Shown here: in pieces, positions 14,595 to 23,824 of the stretch
How the letters are laid out: every line of letters begins with the position of its first letter
Position numbering within the stretch: position 1 is the first letter of the stretch
Assembly: GCA_038321775.1 (NCBI GenBank)
Contig: JBBQFI010000010.1
Location: 1-64,000, forward strand
Direction: 5' to 3'
Length of the DNA: 64,000 nt
Source of the DNA: JBBQFI01 sp038321775
Lineage (GTDB): Bacteria; Verrucomicrobiota; Verrucomicrobiia; Chthoniobacterales; UBA10450
Position numbers and translations under genes: made by a program
The notes under the pieces: generated by a model
The model's database searches: none
What the model was told of the DNA's origin: nothing
Seen by the model: only the letters and a program-made list of their open reading frames with translations

Positions 14595-15980
14595 TTACGC
14601 GAGTAAATCGTAGCCGCGCGCCCCGGAAATTCGGCGCTGCACGAATTCTCCAACCGTTTCCGGCTTCGCCAATAAAACGCGGGTATCGACATCGGGCGCA
14701 TCCGCCTCCGTGCGCGCAACCAGCGGCGCATCGACAAGGAGTTTCAGTTCGCGTCCGACCTTTTGCTGCGCGATTTCGCGCGCAATCTTTTGCTGTAAAG
14801 TCATCGCCCGTCGCAATCGAACATTTTTCACCGCTGTGGAAATCTGTTCGGGCATTTTGGCCGCACGCGAACCTCCTTCCTGCGAGTACTTGAAAATGCC
14901 AAGGCGCTCGAAACGCGTTCGTGCGATGAAATCGAGCAGGGCTTCGAATTCATCTTCGGTTTCACCCGGGAATCCCACGATAAATGTCGTCCGCAAAGCC
15001 ACACCCGGAATGCCGGCGCGAATTTCGCCGATAAGATTTTCGATGTGAGCACTGCTCGTCTCCCGCCTCATGCGCACAAGCATCGACTCAGCGATATGCT
15101 GCAACGGCATGTCGATATAACGCGCAACTTTGCTGCTCTGCCCAATCGTCTCGATCAGTTCCCCGCTCCAATGCGCCGGATGCGTGTAAAGAAGACGGAT
15201 CCAAAAATCGCCTTCGATATTTTCAATCTCGCGCAGCAACGCGGCGAGCGTCGGGCCTCGAGTCGAATCCACCGGTTGCCTCGGCCCGGCTTTCGACGAC
15301 CACAAATCCATTCCGTAATACGTCGTGTCCTGGCTGATGAGATTGATTTCGCGCACACCTTCGGCGACCAGGCCGCGAATTTCCGCCAGCACAGAACCCG
15401 GCGTCCGGCTGCGATGACGTCCGCGCATCTGCGGGATGACACAAAAACTGCACGGATGATTGCAACCTTCCGCAATTTTTAGATAAGCGCTGTGCGCCGG
15501 CGTCAAGCGAAAACGCGGCGTTTCGTAATCCGGAATGTAACTCGGCCGCAGCGTGACCAGGTTGCGCTCCGATTCGTTAGGCGAGTCGAGCACGCGTTGC
15601 ACGATCGCACCGAGTTCGCGCACCTGATCCAATCCGATGAACGCATCCACTTCTGGTAACGTCTCGCGCAACTCCGCCGCATATCGCTGCGACATGCAAC
15701 CGCTCACGATAAGTTTTTGCCCCGGCTTATTGTTCAACCGTTGCTGATGCGCATCGAGAATCGCTTCGATCGATTCTTCTTTTGCCGAATCGATAAACGC
15801 GCAGGTGTTCACCACGAGCACATCGGCGTCCTCGGCGCGCGAGGTGATTTGCATTCCGCGCTCCAGGACACTGCCGAGCATGATCTCGGCATCGACCAGA
15901 TTTTTCGCGCACCCGAGACTGATCATGCCGACTTTCGCCGGCTGAGAGCGCTTACTCGAGGGTGACGTCAGTGTCGTCAT
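14595..15980 (-). CDS. rimO: Ribosomal protein S12 methylthiotransferase RimO
   Basis: A 461-residue radical-SAM enzyme that adds a methylthio group to Asp of ribosomal protein S12. The N-terminal UPF0004 domain holds the auxiliary cluster cysteines (SLGCAKNLVDAE, NTCAF, SGCMSQRY). The radical-SAM Cys triad is CNHPCSFC within EGCNHPCSFCVIPQMRG. A TRAM-like C-terminal region follows (ELKLLVDAP). The downstream start at 15980 (MTTLTSPSS) is likely; an upstream in-frame ATG at 16028 adds 16 residues. Its start overlaps the end of the RodZ-like gene. Confidence 0.95.
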   Translation of the reverse strand: MTTLTSPSSKRSQPAKVGMISLGCAKNLVDAEIMLGSVLERGMQITSRAEDADVLVVNTCAFIDSAKEESIEAILDAHQQRLNNKPGQKLIVSGCMSQRYAAELRETLPEVDAFIGLDQVRELGAIVQRVLDSPNESERNLVTLRPSYIPDYETPRFRLTPAHSAYLKIAEGCNHPCSFCVIPQMRGRHRSRTPGSVLAEIRGLVAEGVREINLISQDTTYYGMDLWSSKAGPRQPVDSTRGPTLAALLREIENIEGDFWIRLLYTHPAHWSGELIETIGQSSKVARYIDMPLQHIAESMLVRMRRETSSAHIENLIGEIRAGIPGVALRTTFIVGFPGETEDEFEALLDFIARTRFERLGIFKYSQEGGSRAAKMPEQISTAVKNVRLRRAMTLQQKIAREIAQQKVGRELKLLVDAPLVARTEADAPDVDTRVLLAKPETVGEFVQRRISGARGYDLLA

Positions 15981-16884
15981 CAGAAATTCGTTTCCCGTTT
16001 TTGCGCAACTGCACCGAATCGCGTTCAAGCGCGTGAATCGTGAAATGCTGGCCTTCGAAAAAAAGCGGTTTGTCTCCCGGGTTCACCCATTGTTCGAAAG
16101 ATTGCCGACGGCCGTCTTTCTCGATGACGACTCTCACAAAAGTTTTACCGAGCGGCCGAATTTCCAGGCGTTTGGAACCAGCAGCGGGAGTTCCCGTATT
16201 CGATGTTTTTAACCCCGCGCGCGCCAGATCTTCGGGATGCACAGGCTCAGCACGACGCACTTCCGGTTCCGCCGATGGCGATTCCAAAGGCGTTGGCTCG
16301 GGTGTGGAACTCACCACAACGGGCGGAGGAGTTGCAGTCGGTGTTGCTTCGGTCACAGCACTTCGCGTCGGAGCGGGCGTCCCATCGGTCGGCAACGCGC
16401 GCGGCGCTACTATCGGTGCGGAAACGATCGTCGCACTCGGCGACGGTTGCGCAGTTACGCTCTTCCGCGGCGGCGCGATGCGCGAAATATCGAGAATCAA
16501 TTTCATCAACGAAAAACCAACGACGAGAACCACGATCCCGATGAGAAGCGGCATCAATGAAGTCTTGCGTTTGGGCGCGCGCACAATGGTCGGCGGCGGT
16601 TTCGGCGCGGGATTGTCCTGCAGGTAGGAATAACCATCCACCGTCACGGCGTTGGAAGTTTCAAACGCTTCCAGATACGAAGTCACATCAACCTCGAGAA
16701 ACTTTCCGTAGATAAGAAGAAAACCTTTGGCGTAAGCGAGACTGGGAAAACCTGAGAAATCATCCGCTTCAATTTCCGCCAAACGCGAGGGGCGAATCTT
16801 GGTAATGCGCGCCGCTTCATCGAGCGTCAGTTTGCGCGCGAGACGTGCTTCCCGAAATTTTTCGCCAAGACCTTCTATCGTCAT
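15952..16884 (-). CDS. RodZ-like protein: HTH, membrane segment, DUF4115
   Basis: A 310-residue protein with a helix-turn-helix domain (residues 1-75, LTLDEAARITKIRPSRLAEIE), one membrane segment (about 109-132, LMPLLIGIVVLVVGFSLMKLIL), a Pro/Thr/Ala-rich linker (135-225) and a C-terminal DUF4115-type domain (FVRVVIEKDGRRQSFEQWVNPG). This is the layout of RodZ, which links the MreB cytoskeleton to the cell-wall elongation machinery. It lies between ftsK and rimO, same strand. The linker is longer and more Pro-rich than usual. The function in cell shape is inferred from architecture. Confidence 0.88.
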   Translation of the reverse strand: MTIEGLGEKFREARLARKLTLDEAARITKIRPSRLAEIEADDFSGFPSLAYAKGFLLIYGKFLEVDVTSYLEAFETSNAVTVDGYSYLQDNPAPKPPPTIVRAPKRKTSLMPLLIGIVVLVVGFSLMKLILDISRIAPPRKSVTAQPSPSATIVSAPIVAPRALPTDGTPAPTRSAVTEATPTATPPPVVVSSTPEPTPLESPSAEPEVRRAEPVHPEDLARAGLKTSNTGTPAAGSKRLEIRPLGKTFVRVVIEKDGRRQSFEQWVNPGDKPLFFEGQHFTIHALERDSVQLRKNGKRISDDDTDVTLE

Positions 16885-16895
16885 ATGATTGCGGA

Positions 16896-19328
16896 CTAAA
16901 CGGCGGCGTCTAAATCGACGAGAATTTCGCGCGGCTTCGCGCCTTCGCCCGGGCCTAGGATACCGCGCTGCTCCAGAATATCAACGATGCGCGCCGCGCG
17001 CGTGTAACCAAGACGCAACCGGCGCTGCAGCAGCGAAGTGGAAGCGCGCTTTTCCTGGCGAATAATCTCGAGACACTTTTCCACCAGCTCTTCGTCTTCG
17101 TCGGAGACATCTTCCGCGGGTGCACCGGTCGATTCTAATTTTTCATGCATCTCGGCATCGAACGCAGGCGGACTTTGCGCGGAGACAAATTCCACCAGGC
17201 GATGAATTTCCTCGTCGGTCACGAGGACGCCTTGAGCACGAATCAGGCGCGATGTACTGGGCGGCAGGTAAAGCATGTCCCCCTGCCCTAACAAACGATC
17301 CGCGCCGTTCTCATCGAGAATCACGCGACTATCGATCTTCGACGCGACCTGAAACGCGATGCGGCTGGGAATGTTTGCTTTGATCACGCCCGTGATCACA
17401 TCAGCGCGCGGTGTCTGCGTCGCGACAATAATGTGAATGCCGGCCGCGCGCGCCATCTGCGTGATACGTGCAATCGCACTTTCCACATCAGCCGGAGCCG
17501 TCTGCATTAGATCCGCCAATTCATCGATGATGATGACGATGTAAGGAATTTTGTCGGGAATGACAATCTCATCCGCACGCGGAACTTTGATCGGTCTTTC
17601 CTCGTCGGCTTTGGGTTTTTTCGACTCGTTAGGCGTGCCTTCGTTCTCCAGATCCAATTCCTTCTGCGTTTTTTTTGCCGGTCGCGCATTGAAGCTGGTG
17701 ATGTTGCGCATTCCTGCCTGCGCAAAAATCTTGTAGCGCTTCTCCATCTCATCAATCACCCAGCGCAAGGCGAGCAACACTTTTTTCGGATCGGTCACCA
17801 CCGGAAAAGCGAGATGCGGCAACGAAGCGTACTGCTGCATCTCGACCACTTTCGGATCGATCATGATGAAGCGCATTTCTTCCGGCGTGAAACGGTAAAG
17901 CATGCTCGCGATGAGCGCGTTGATGCAGACGCTTTTTCCGCTGCCGGTTGTTCCGGCGACGAGCAAGTGCGGCATCTGCGCGAGATCGGCGATGATCGCT
18001 TTGCCGTAAACATCTTTGCCGAGCGCGAGCGGAATTTTCCCGCGCGCTTTCGCTTCTTCCCAATCGTTGGACTGCAATAGCTCGCGCAACGTCACCATTA
18101 CTTTCCGGCTGTTCGCGAGTTCGATCCCAACGGTGTCCTTGCCTGGAATCGGCGCCAGAATATTGATTCGCTCCGCGCGGGTCGCGCGCGCTAGATCGCG
18201 TTCGAGACTGACAATTTTATCCACACGCACGCCCTTCGCCGGATAAACCTCGTAGCGCGTAATGGTTGGCCCTTTCGTAATATCGCCCGCGGCAACCGCA
18301 ATTCCGAACTGCCCCAATGTTTCGATGAGAGTTTGTTGAATACGCTCCAGTTCCGCCGGATCAGCCGCAGTTCTACCTTCAAGATCATGTTCATCAAGCA
18401 ACTCGAGTCCGGGCAGCGTGTAGTTTTCCGCATCCCACGTTCGGCTCGTTAGGCCAGCCGGGGCGGATTTCTTCTCGCCACCCCGTAGCTCAGCCAGGGA
18501 TGGTTTTTTCCGACCGGCTCCAGATTCGTTAGGCAAGGCTGTGGTATCGACGACTTTTGGTTTCGGACGATTGGCCAATTCTTCCGGCGGAACGAATGCG
18601 GTGGCCGGTTCCGTCATCGGCGCCCCTTTTTTCTTCAACTGCTTCTCGATCGAACGCTGTTGCTTGGCGAGTTCGCGCTGGCTGATCTCGAGTTGGCCTT
18701 TCAGATCGGATTTCTGCATCTGCCGCTTCAGTTGCCACTCCCGCAATTCCGCCATGGCTCGATGAATGGACGTGACCGACTGCCTAACGAGATGAATCGG
18801 TCTTAATCCCGTCATCAAAATCAGACTCGTCACATAAACGCCGCCAAGGAGAATAACGGAGCCGACGCGCCCCATCATACGTTGCAGAATCTGCCGGCCA
18901 AAATAATAACCAACCCAACCGCCCGGCCCCTGGATGTTAAAAAACGTATGCCAGTTGGTGAGAAAGTGATGCTGCAAATGCAACAGACATGCGCCCGAAG
19001 CGATGAAGAGAATGATCCACGGCGTTCGCGACGTCATGCTCAAGCGCGGGGCAAATAATTTCGCGCCGCCGAAACCAAGCAGAACCGCAGCGAGAAAATA
19101 AGAGGCCCCGCCAATCATGAAATAACAGAAGCCCGCCGCAATCGCCCCGAGCGGACCGATAAAATTTTGCGCCGGCGAATTTGGGGGCGAAAGATGGCTA
19201 AACGGCACCCACGAGGGCAAATCCTTTGGCACGTAGGAAATCAGCGCGAGAAATAACAGCGTGCCGATGCCGAGAAGGACAATGGCAAAGACTTCATTCC
19301 AAGCGCTGTTTTTAGTCGATCGGGCCAC
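16896..19328 (-). CDS. ftsK: DNA translocase FtsK/SpoIIIE
   Basis: An 810-residue septal DNA pump that clears chromosome DNA during division. It has N-terminal membrane segments (residues 11-31, 57-90, 102-118, 155-172), a coiled-coil and basic linker (about 185-300), the RecA-like motor with Walker A GTTGSGKS at 459-466 and Walker B YIVIIIDELADLM at 596-608, and the gamma winged helix (745-805). A Lys/Glu-rich insertion at about 549-590 interrupts the motor. Four copies of the dispersed word lie in this gene, three in linker or insertion sequence (residues 266, 292, 566) and one just after the last membrane segment (182). Confidence 0.95.
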   Translation of the reverse strand: MARSTKNSAWNEVFAIVLLGIGTLLFLALISYVPKDLPSWVPFSHLSPPNSPAQNFIGPLGAIAAGFCYFMIGGASYFLAAVLLGFGGAKLFAPRLSMTSRTPWIILFIASGACLLHLQHHFLTNWHTFFNIQGPGGWVGYYFGRQILQRMMGRVGSVILLGGVYVTSLILMTGLRPIHLVRQSVTSIHRAMAELREWQLKRQMQKSDLKGQLEISQRELAKQQRSIEKQLKKKGAPMTEPATAFVPPEELANRPKPKVVDTTALPNESGAGRKKPSLAELRGGEKKSAPAGLTSRTWDAENYTLPGLELLDEHDLEGRTAADPAELERIQQTLIETLGQFGIAVAAGDITKGPTITRYEVYPAKGVRVDKIVSLERDLARATRAERINILAPIPGKDTVGIELANSRKVMVTLRELLQSNDWEEAKARGKIPLALGKDVYGKAIIADLAQMPHLLVAGTTGSGKSVCINALIASMLYRFTPEEMRFIMIDPKVVEMQQYASLPHLAFPVVTDPKKVLLALRWVIDEMEKRYKIFAQAGMRNITSFNARPAKKTQKELDLENEGTPNESKKPKADEERPIKVPRADEIVIPDKIPYIVIIIDELADLMQTAPADVESAIARITQMARAAGIHIIVATQTPRADVITGVIKANIPSRIAFQVASKIDSRVILDENGADRLLGQGDMLYLPPSTSRLIRAQGVLVTDEEIHRLVEFVSAQSPPAFDAEMHEKLESTGAPAEDVSDEDEELVEKCLEIIRQEKRASTSLLQRRLRLGYTRAARIVDILEQRGILGPGEGAKPREILVDLDAAV

Positions 19329-19452
19329 GGCGCATCATAGTAATGCGCCCAACGCCGCTTTCAATGATGTAGAGGCAGTGCCAGCGCCGGATTATTGGGG
19401 GCTAACGTTTTTGTTGCGCGGCGAGACTCTTCCTCGTTAGAGTGCGCCTCGC

Positions 19453-19662
19453 ATGCGACCTCTTCTGCGCAGAATCGGCCTTGGCGCCGCCCTGTTTTTT
19501 TCTCTCTTCGCTTTATCCTGCGAAGAACATCACGTCGGCGAATTACCGCCGGAAAAGCCGATTAAGGGTCCCGGTCATCCACCCCCGCCACCTCCTCCTG
19601 CGCCGGTAACGAACGTCTCCCCGACCCCTGCTGAATTTTTCCCCACCAGCACTCCTCGTTAG
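19453..19662 (+). CDS. Small Pro-rich lipoprotein
   Basis: A 69-residue protein: lipoprotein signal peptide with lipobox ALSC (LFFSLFALSCEE), then a Pro-rich tail with a run of seven prolines. Its stop codon TAG is formed by the dispersed word (CCTCGTTAGGC, 19656-19664). It lies 14 bases before the POT transporter gene on the same strand, so the two are probably co-transcribed. No function can be assigned. Confidence 0.7.
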   Translation: MRPLLRRIGLGAALFFSLFALSCEEHHVGELPPEKPIKGPGHPPPPPPPAPVTNVSPTPAEFFPTSTPR

Positions 19663-19676
19663 GCGAAAGGAACGTC

Positions 19677-21104
19677 ATGGCTAAGCACGAGTACGCAACG
19701 TCGCCTCCCAATCTTAAAGGAATGCCGCCGGGCGTTCCGTATATCATCGGCAACGAAGGCGCGGAGCGGTTCAGCTTCTACGGCATGCGCGCGATCCTGG
19801 TGGGATTCATGACGCAATTTCTGGTCAATAAATCCGGCGTCTTGGAAGGAATGCCGCAAAATGAGGCGCAAGGCTGGTTCCATCAATTCGTTTCCTCTGT
19901 TTACTGGATGCCATTTTTTGGCGCGATCCTATCTGATGGTTGGTTAGGCAAATACCGGACGATTTTTTATCTCTCGATCGTCTACTGCCTGGGCCATTTC
20001 ACGCTCGCCTGCATGGACACATCTTTCGGAATCCACTTTGGACAAAAATGGGTCCTTGCCATAGGCCTAATCCTTATCGCAGCCGGCGCTGGCGGAATTA
20101 AGCCGTGCGTCTCGGCCAATGTGGGCGACCAGTTCGGCGAATCAAATCAACACTTGCTCTCACGCGTCTTCGGTTGGTTCTACTTCTCCATCAACCTCGG
20201 CTCGTCCTTTTCCATCTGGTTGTGTCCTCTGTTTCTGCGCAATCCACACTATGGCCCGAAGTACGCCTTCGGCCTGCCGGGTGTCTTGATGTTTATTGCT
20301 ACGATTATTTTCTGGATGGGGCGCAAAAAAATGGTGCACATCCCGCCTGGTGGACTTGGCTTTCTCCGCGACCTGAAGAGCAAAGAAGGTTTGAGCATTC
20401 TCGGGCGCGTTTGGATGATTTTTATCTTTACCATGATCTTCTGGGCGCTTTGGGATCAAAGCAGTGGCGGGGAGTGGACGATTCAATGCCAGAAGCTCGA
20501 CTTGAATTTCTTAGGACTGAAATTCCTGCCCGAGCAGGTTCAGGTTGTAAATGGAATTCTGATCCTGGCATTTATACCTCTCTTCAATTACGTCCTCTAC
20601 CCGGCGATCAGCAGGATTTTTCCACTCACCGCGTTGCGTAAGATCGGAATTGGCCTTTTCCTCACCGCGCTCTCGTTTGTTGTGATCTGGTGGATTCAAG
20701 TTCAGATCGATCACGGAGGCCGTCCGAATGTCGGCTGGCAATTAATCGCCTACGTCATCTTGTCTGCCGGCGAAGTGATGGTTTCCATTACCGGTTTGGA
20801 ATTTTCCTACACCCAGGCGCCTAACCGGATGAAGAGTTTGCTCATGGCGATGTGGTTGCTCTCTGTCGCGCTCGGAAACCAAATACCATCGGTCATCAGC
20901 TTTCTTATTCCGAAACTCAAATCGATGGGTTGGAATCTCGAAGGCGCGAATTATTTCCGCTTCTTTACTCTCCTCATGCTCGGGACCGCGATCATTTACG
21001 TTTTTGTTTCACGGCATTATCGCGAACGCACTTATCTGCAGAGCCAGGAGCCAGCCGGTCCGCTCAGCGATCCGATGTTGCAACCGGCAGCGGAAATTAA
21101 CTGA
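19677..21104 (+). CDS. POT-family proton-coupled peptide transporter
   Basis: A 475-residue major-facilitator protein of the POT/PTR2 family, which imports di- and tripeptides with protons. The family signature is visible near the N-terminus (NEGAERFSFYGMRAIL), then ILSDGWLGKYRTI, GLILIAAGAGGIKPCVSANVGDQF and the later FSINLGS. About 12 membrane segments can be drawn. In POT proteins the ExxER motif carries protons; here it is EGAER. Two GTTAGGC-type words lie inside (19943 and 20819), the first coding for the conserved Leu-Gly of WLGKYRT. Confidence 0.93.
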   Translation: MAKHEYATSPPNLKGMPPGVPYIIGNEGAERFSFYGMRAILVGFMTQFLVNKSGVLEGMPQNEAQGWFHQFVSSVYWMPFFGAILSDGWLGKYRTIFYLSIVYCLGHFTLACMDTSFGIHFGQKWVLAIGLILIAAGAGGIKPCVSANVGDQFGESNQHLLSRVFGWFYFSINLGSSFSIWLCPLFLRNPHYGPKYAFGLPGVLMFIATIIFWMGRKKMVHIPPGGLGFLRDLKSKEGLSILGRVWMIFIFTMIFWALWDQSSGGEWTIQCQKLDLNFLGLKFLPEQVQVVNGILILAFIPLFNYVLYPAISRIFPLTALRKIGIGLFLTALSFVVIWWIQVQIDHGGRPNVGWQLIAYVILSAGEVMVSITGLEFSYTQAPNRMKSLLMAMWLLSVALGNQIPSVISFLIPKLKSMGWNLEGANYFRFFTLLMLGTAIIYVFVSRHYRERTYLQSQEPAGPLSDPMLQPAAEIN

Positions 21105-21120
21105 TTCGATTCGTTAGGCG

Positions 21121-22095
21121 TTACAACTTCGCCACGAGTTCGACCATTCGTTGCCGCGTTTTCGCATCAGGAAGGCGACCCACACCGCCGAGCAAATTAT
21201 CCTTGAGATGACTCACATTCCCCGTCGCGGGAATGGCGCACGTGACGGCGGGATTTGCGATAATCCATTTCAAGAAAAACTGCGCCCAGGATTTGCAATC
21301 GAACTCGCCCGCCCAATCCGGCAATTTCTGCGCACGCGCGCGCTCGAATAAATCACCACCGCCAAACGGGCGATTGACGATAACAGCAACGCCGCGCTCT
21401 TTCGCGAGCGGCAGAATGAGCTCTTCGGCTTCGCGTTCCATGAGCGAATAATTGATCTGCACGAAGTCGAGTTTTTCGTTTTGCAAAATCTTCTCCACTG
21501 CGGGAAATGCACCCGACTCGTAATGGGTAACGCCGATGTAGCGAACTCGTCCCGCACTTTTCCATTCGCGCAACGTGGCCAAATGCGTCGCCACATCGAT
21601 GAGGTTATGCACTTGCATCAAATCGATGCGTTTCGTTTGCAGCCGGACAAAGGATCGCTCCATCGAATCAATTCCCTCCCGCTTCCCGGTCGTCCATACC
21701 TTTGTCGCGAGAAATAGCGATGACTGGAGCCCAAGTTTCGTCGCCAATTCCCCGATCACTTCTTCGGAACGGCCGTACATGGGAGAGGAATCGATGACCT
21801 TCGCGCCGCGTTCGACAAAAACGCGCAAAACTTCTTCGAGAGGAGCACGCTCTTGTTGCGATGCTTCCACATCAAACACGCGCCACGTTCCGAGTCCGAT
21901 CACCGGAAGTTTTTCGCCCGAAGATGGAATCGTGCGCATGATGAACGAAAGCTTATCGGAGCCAGCAGCCTTAGCGCTGGTTTGCAAGCAAAGCAGCGCG
22001 GCACTTGCGCCCGTCAACAAACGCGTCGCTTCGCGGCGCGTGAGATTTTTGCCTAACGAGAAATCCTCGCCGGGATCTTCATTTCGAGCATTCAT
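21121..22095 (-). CDS. Aldo/keto reductase with N-terminal export-like leader
   Basis: A 324-residue aldo/keto reductase: LPVIGLGTWRVFDV, the catalytic-type VIDSSPMYGRSEEVIGE (Asp and Tyr of the tetrad), Lys in FLATKVW, and the His in DLMQVHNLID. The barrel is complete. The leader (KNLTRREATRLLTGASAALLCLQTSAKA) resembles a twin-arginine signal with an Ala-x-Ala site, so the enzyme may be periplasmic. I chose the ATG at 22095; one at 22164 adds 23 residues. The 16 bases between its stop and the convergent POT gene hold one dispersed word (21111). Confidence 0.87.
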   Translation of the reverse strand: MNARNEDPGEDFSLGKNLTRREATRLLTGASAALLCLQTSAKAAGSDKLSFIMRTIPSSGEKLPVIGLGTWRVFDVEASQQERAPLEEVLRVFVERGAKVIDSSPMYGRSEEVIGELATKLGLQSSLFLATKVWTTGKREGIDSMERSFVRLQTKRIDLMQVHNLIDVATHLATLREWKSAGRVRYIGVTHYESGAFPAVEKILQNEKLDFVQINYSLMEREAEELILPLAKERGVAVIVNRPFGGGDLFERARAQKLPDWAGEFDCKSWAQFFLKWIIANPAVTCAIPATGNVSHLKDNLLGGVGRLPDAKTRQRMVELVAKL

Positions 22096-22255
22096 AATTT
22101 CCGCTCGCGAAAAATACATCGCCTGTTCCAAAAGTGAAACCGCCACGTCCCGTTTTTGGAACATTCGTCAGCGTCTTTTCTTGAAGAATTTTCCCAATGC
22201 CTCGAAAACATTACATCTAAAACCATTGGCATGCGCGTTGCTAAGGACACGCACA

Positions 22256-22426
22256 ATGAAATCAACTTCACTTAAATTAGCAATTCTCTCTCTCTTCAGC
22301 GCAATCCTCATCGGGTGCGCATCTCAACCGGCAACGACCACAACGACGTCGACGACGACGACGAGTGAAACTGGCTCCGCTAATCCTTTAAATAAGGGAG
22401 ACGGACTGTCGTCGGCTCTGCACTGA
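22256..22426 (+). CDS. Tiny Thr-rich lipoprotein
   Basis: A 56-residue protein with a lipoprotein signal peptide (lipobox LIGC in SAILIGCASQ) and a run rich in Thr (TTTTTSTTTTSET). It starts at an ATG after CTAAGGACAC, a fair ribosome-binding site. Nothing in the mature part suggests a function. A strong hairpin follows at 22465-22496. Confidence 0.65.
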   Translation: MKSTSLKLAILSLFSAILIGCASQPATTTTTSTTTTSETGSANPLNKGDGLSSALH

Positions 22427-22464
22427 TCTTTCCAGATCAGTCGCCAATTCAGGGAAATATTTAC

Positions 22465-22496
22465 GGGTAACCGTGCAAGTCATTGCGCGGTTACCC
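22465..22496 (+). terminator. Hairpin, likely transcription terminator
   Basis: GGGTAACCG and CGGTTACCC form a perfect 9-bp stem with a 14-base loop, 38 bases after the stop of the small lipoprotein gene. There is no T run after the stem, so it is a weak or Rho-assisted terminator at best. Confidence 0.55.
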
Positions 22497-22519
22497 AAAT
22501 CTCTGGCAATCTCGACGGC

Positions 22520-23695
22520 ATGTCATTCTTTCGTCGCACCCTCCGCAATCGCGCCGTAATTATCGGAATTATTTTCGGTTTACTCGCGCCCGTGAAAAGC
22601 AACATGGCTCAAGAGTCGTCTGCGCCCGCCAAATCAATCGGAAAGGCGTCCAAGCCTTTGCACATTTTGATTCTGGGCGGCACCGGATTTACCGGGCCGT
22701 TTCAAGTTCGCTACTCGCTCGCGCGCGGACACAAGGTCACCGTTTTCAATCGCGGCAAAACGCATCCAGGCGAATTGCCGGATGGCGTCGAGCAATTGGT
22801 CGGCGATCGCACCGGACAGCTCGACGCGCTGAAAAATCGCAAGTGGGATGTCGTGATTGATAATCCGACGTCGGTCCCTGTCTGGGTGCGCGATGTCGGC
22901 AAAATTCTGCAGGGAAATGTCGATCGCTACATCTTCATCTCCACCATTTCCGTTTACGCCGATATGAGCAAACCGGGCATTGAAGAAACTGCCGCGGTTG
23001 CAAAATATGAAGGCAAAGATGCGATGAAGGAAACGCGCGACACTTTAATCGCGTCGAAGTTCGCGCTGTATGGCCCATTGAAAGCGCTCTCGGAAAAGGA
23101 AGCGGAGAAATGGTTTCCGCGAAAAACTCTCATCATTCGCCCCGGCCTCATCGTCGGACCTGGCGATGAAACCGATCGATTCAGTTATTGGCCGGTGCGC
23201 ATCAATCGCGGCGGCGAAGTTCTCGCGCCGGGCGATCCGGCTGATCCCGTGCAGTTCATCGATGTGCGCGATTTGGCGGAGTGGACGATTCGCATGGCAG
23301 AACAGGGCGAGACTGGAATTTACAACGCGACGGGACCGGCCTCTCAACTTGGCGTTGGTGAAATGTTGAACGGCATAAAGTCCGCGCTGGATTCCAACGC
23401 CACATTGACCTGGGTAAACACCGACTTTCTCGAGCAACAAAAAGTCGAGCCGTGGTCGGATATGCCAGTGTGGGTTCCGCCGCGCGGCGAAGAAGCCGGC
23501 ATAGGGCGCATCAGTATTAAACGCGCGCTGGCCAAAGGGCTCACGTTTCGTCCGCTCGCCGAAACTGCGCGTGATACTTTGGCATGGTTCAAATCGCAGC
23601 CGCCGGAGCGACAGGCGAAATTGAAAGCCGGCGTCACCGCCGAACGCGAAACGGAAGTTCTGGCGGCGTGGCACAAAGAACACAAAGAGAAATAA
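22520..23695 (+). CDS. Exported NAD-dependent epimerase/dehydratase-like protein
   Basis: A 391-residue extended-SDR protein. A hydrophobic leader (residues 12-24) and linker precede a Rossmann fold starting with ILILGGTGFTGPF (GxxGxxG). The SDR catalytic Tyr motif YxxxK can be read as YGPLKALSEKEAEKW. The late block FIDVRDLAEWTIRM is typical of the epimerase class. A leader on a cytoplasmic-type fold is odd: it may be a membrane anchor. Substrate unknown. The stop is followed by a large hairpin repeat. Confidence 0.85.
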   Translation: MSFFRRTLRNRAVIIGIIFGLLAPVKSNMAQESSAPAKSIGKASKPLHILILGGTGFTGPFQVRYSLARGHKVTVFNRGKTHPGELPDGVEQLVGDRTGQLDALKNRKWDVVIDNPTSVPVWVRDVGKILQGNVDRYIFISTISVYADMSKPGIEETAAVAKYEGKDAMKETRDTLIASKFALYGPLKALSEKEAEKWFPRKTLIIRPGLIVGPGDETDRFSYWPVRINRGGEVLAPGDPADPVQFIDVRDLAEWTIRMAEQGETGIYNATGPASQLGVGEMLNGIKSALDSNATLTWVNTDFLEQQKVEPWSDMPVWVPPRGEEAGIGRISIKRALAKGLTFRPLAETARDTLAWFKSQPPERQAKLKAGVTAERETEVLAAWHKEHKEK

Positions 23696-23726
23696 TCGTA
23701 TCGCTCTCGAGTGCCCTCATCCTAAC

Positions 23727-23812
23727 CTTCTCCCCTGGGGAGAAGCGACCACACCTCACCCTCAATGTCATAACAAGCTACGCGCATTCCCTCTCCCGCC
23801 GGGAGAGGGAAT
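23727..23812. repeat. Intergenic hairpin pair (CCCTCTCCC type repeat)
   Basis: Two perfect inverted repeats lie between the SDR and carrier genes. CTTCTCCCC-T-GGGGAGAAG occupies 23727-23745, and ATTCCCTCTCCC-GCC-GGGAGAGGGAAT occupies 23786-23812 (12-bp stem, 3-base loop). A related shorter copy is at 30031-30055. They look like a mobile or amplified extragenic repeat that could also end transcription. Confidence 0.75.
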
Positions 23813-23824
23813 TCCAAGGTTGCA

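Noticed and set aside
18446..18534. Two direct copies of the word 80 bases apart in ftsK as a regulatory tandem
   Set aside because: Both are in a coding linker with no other signal; density alone makes close pairs likely.
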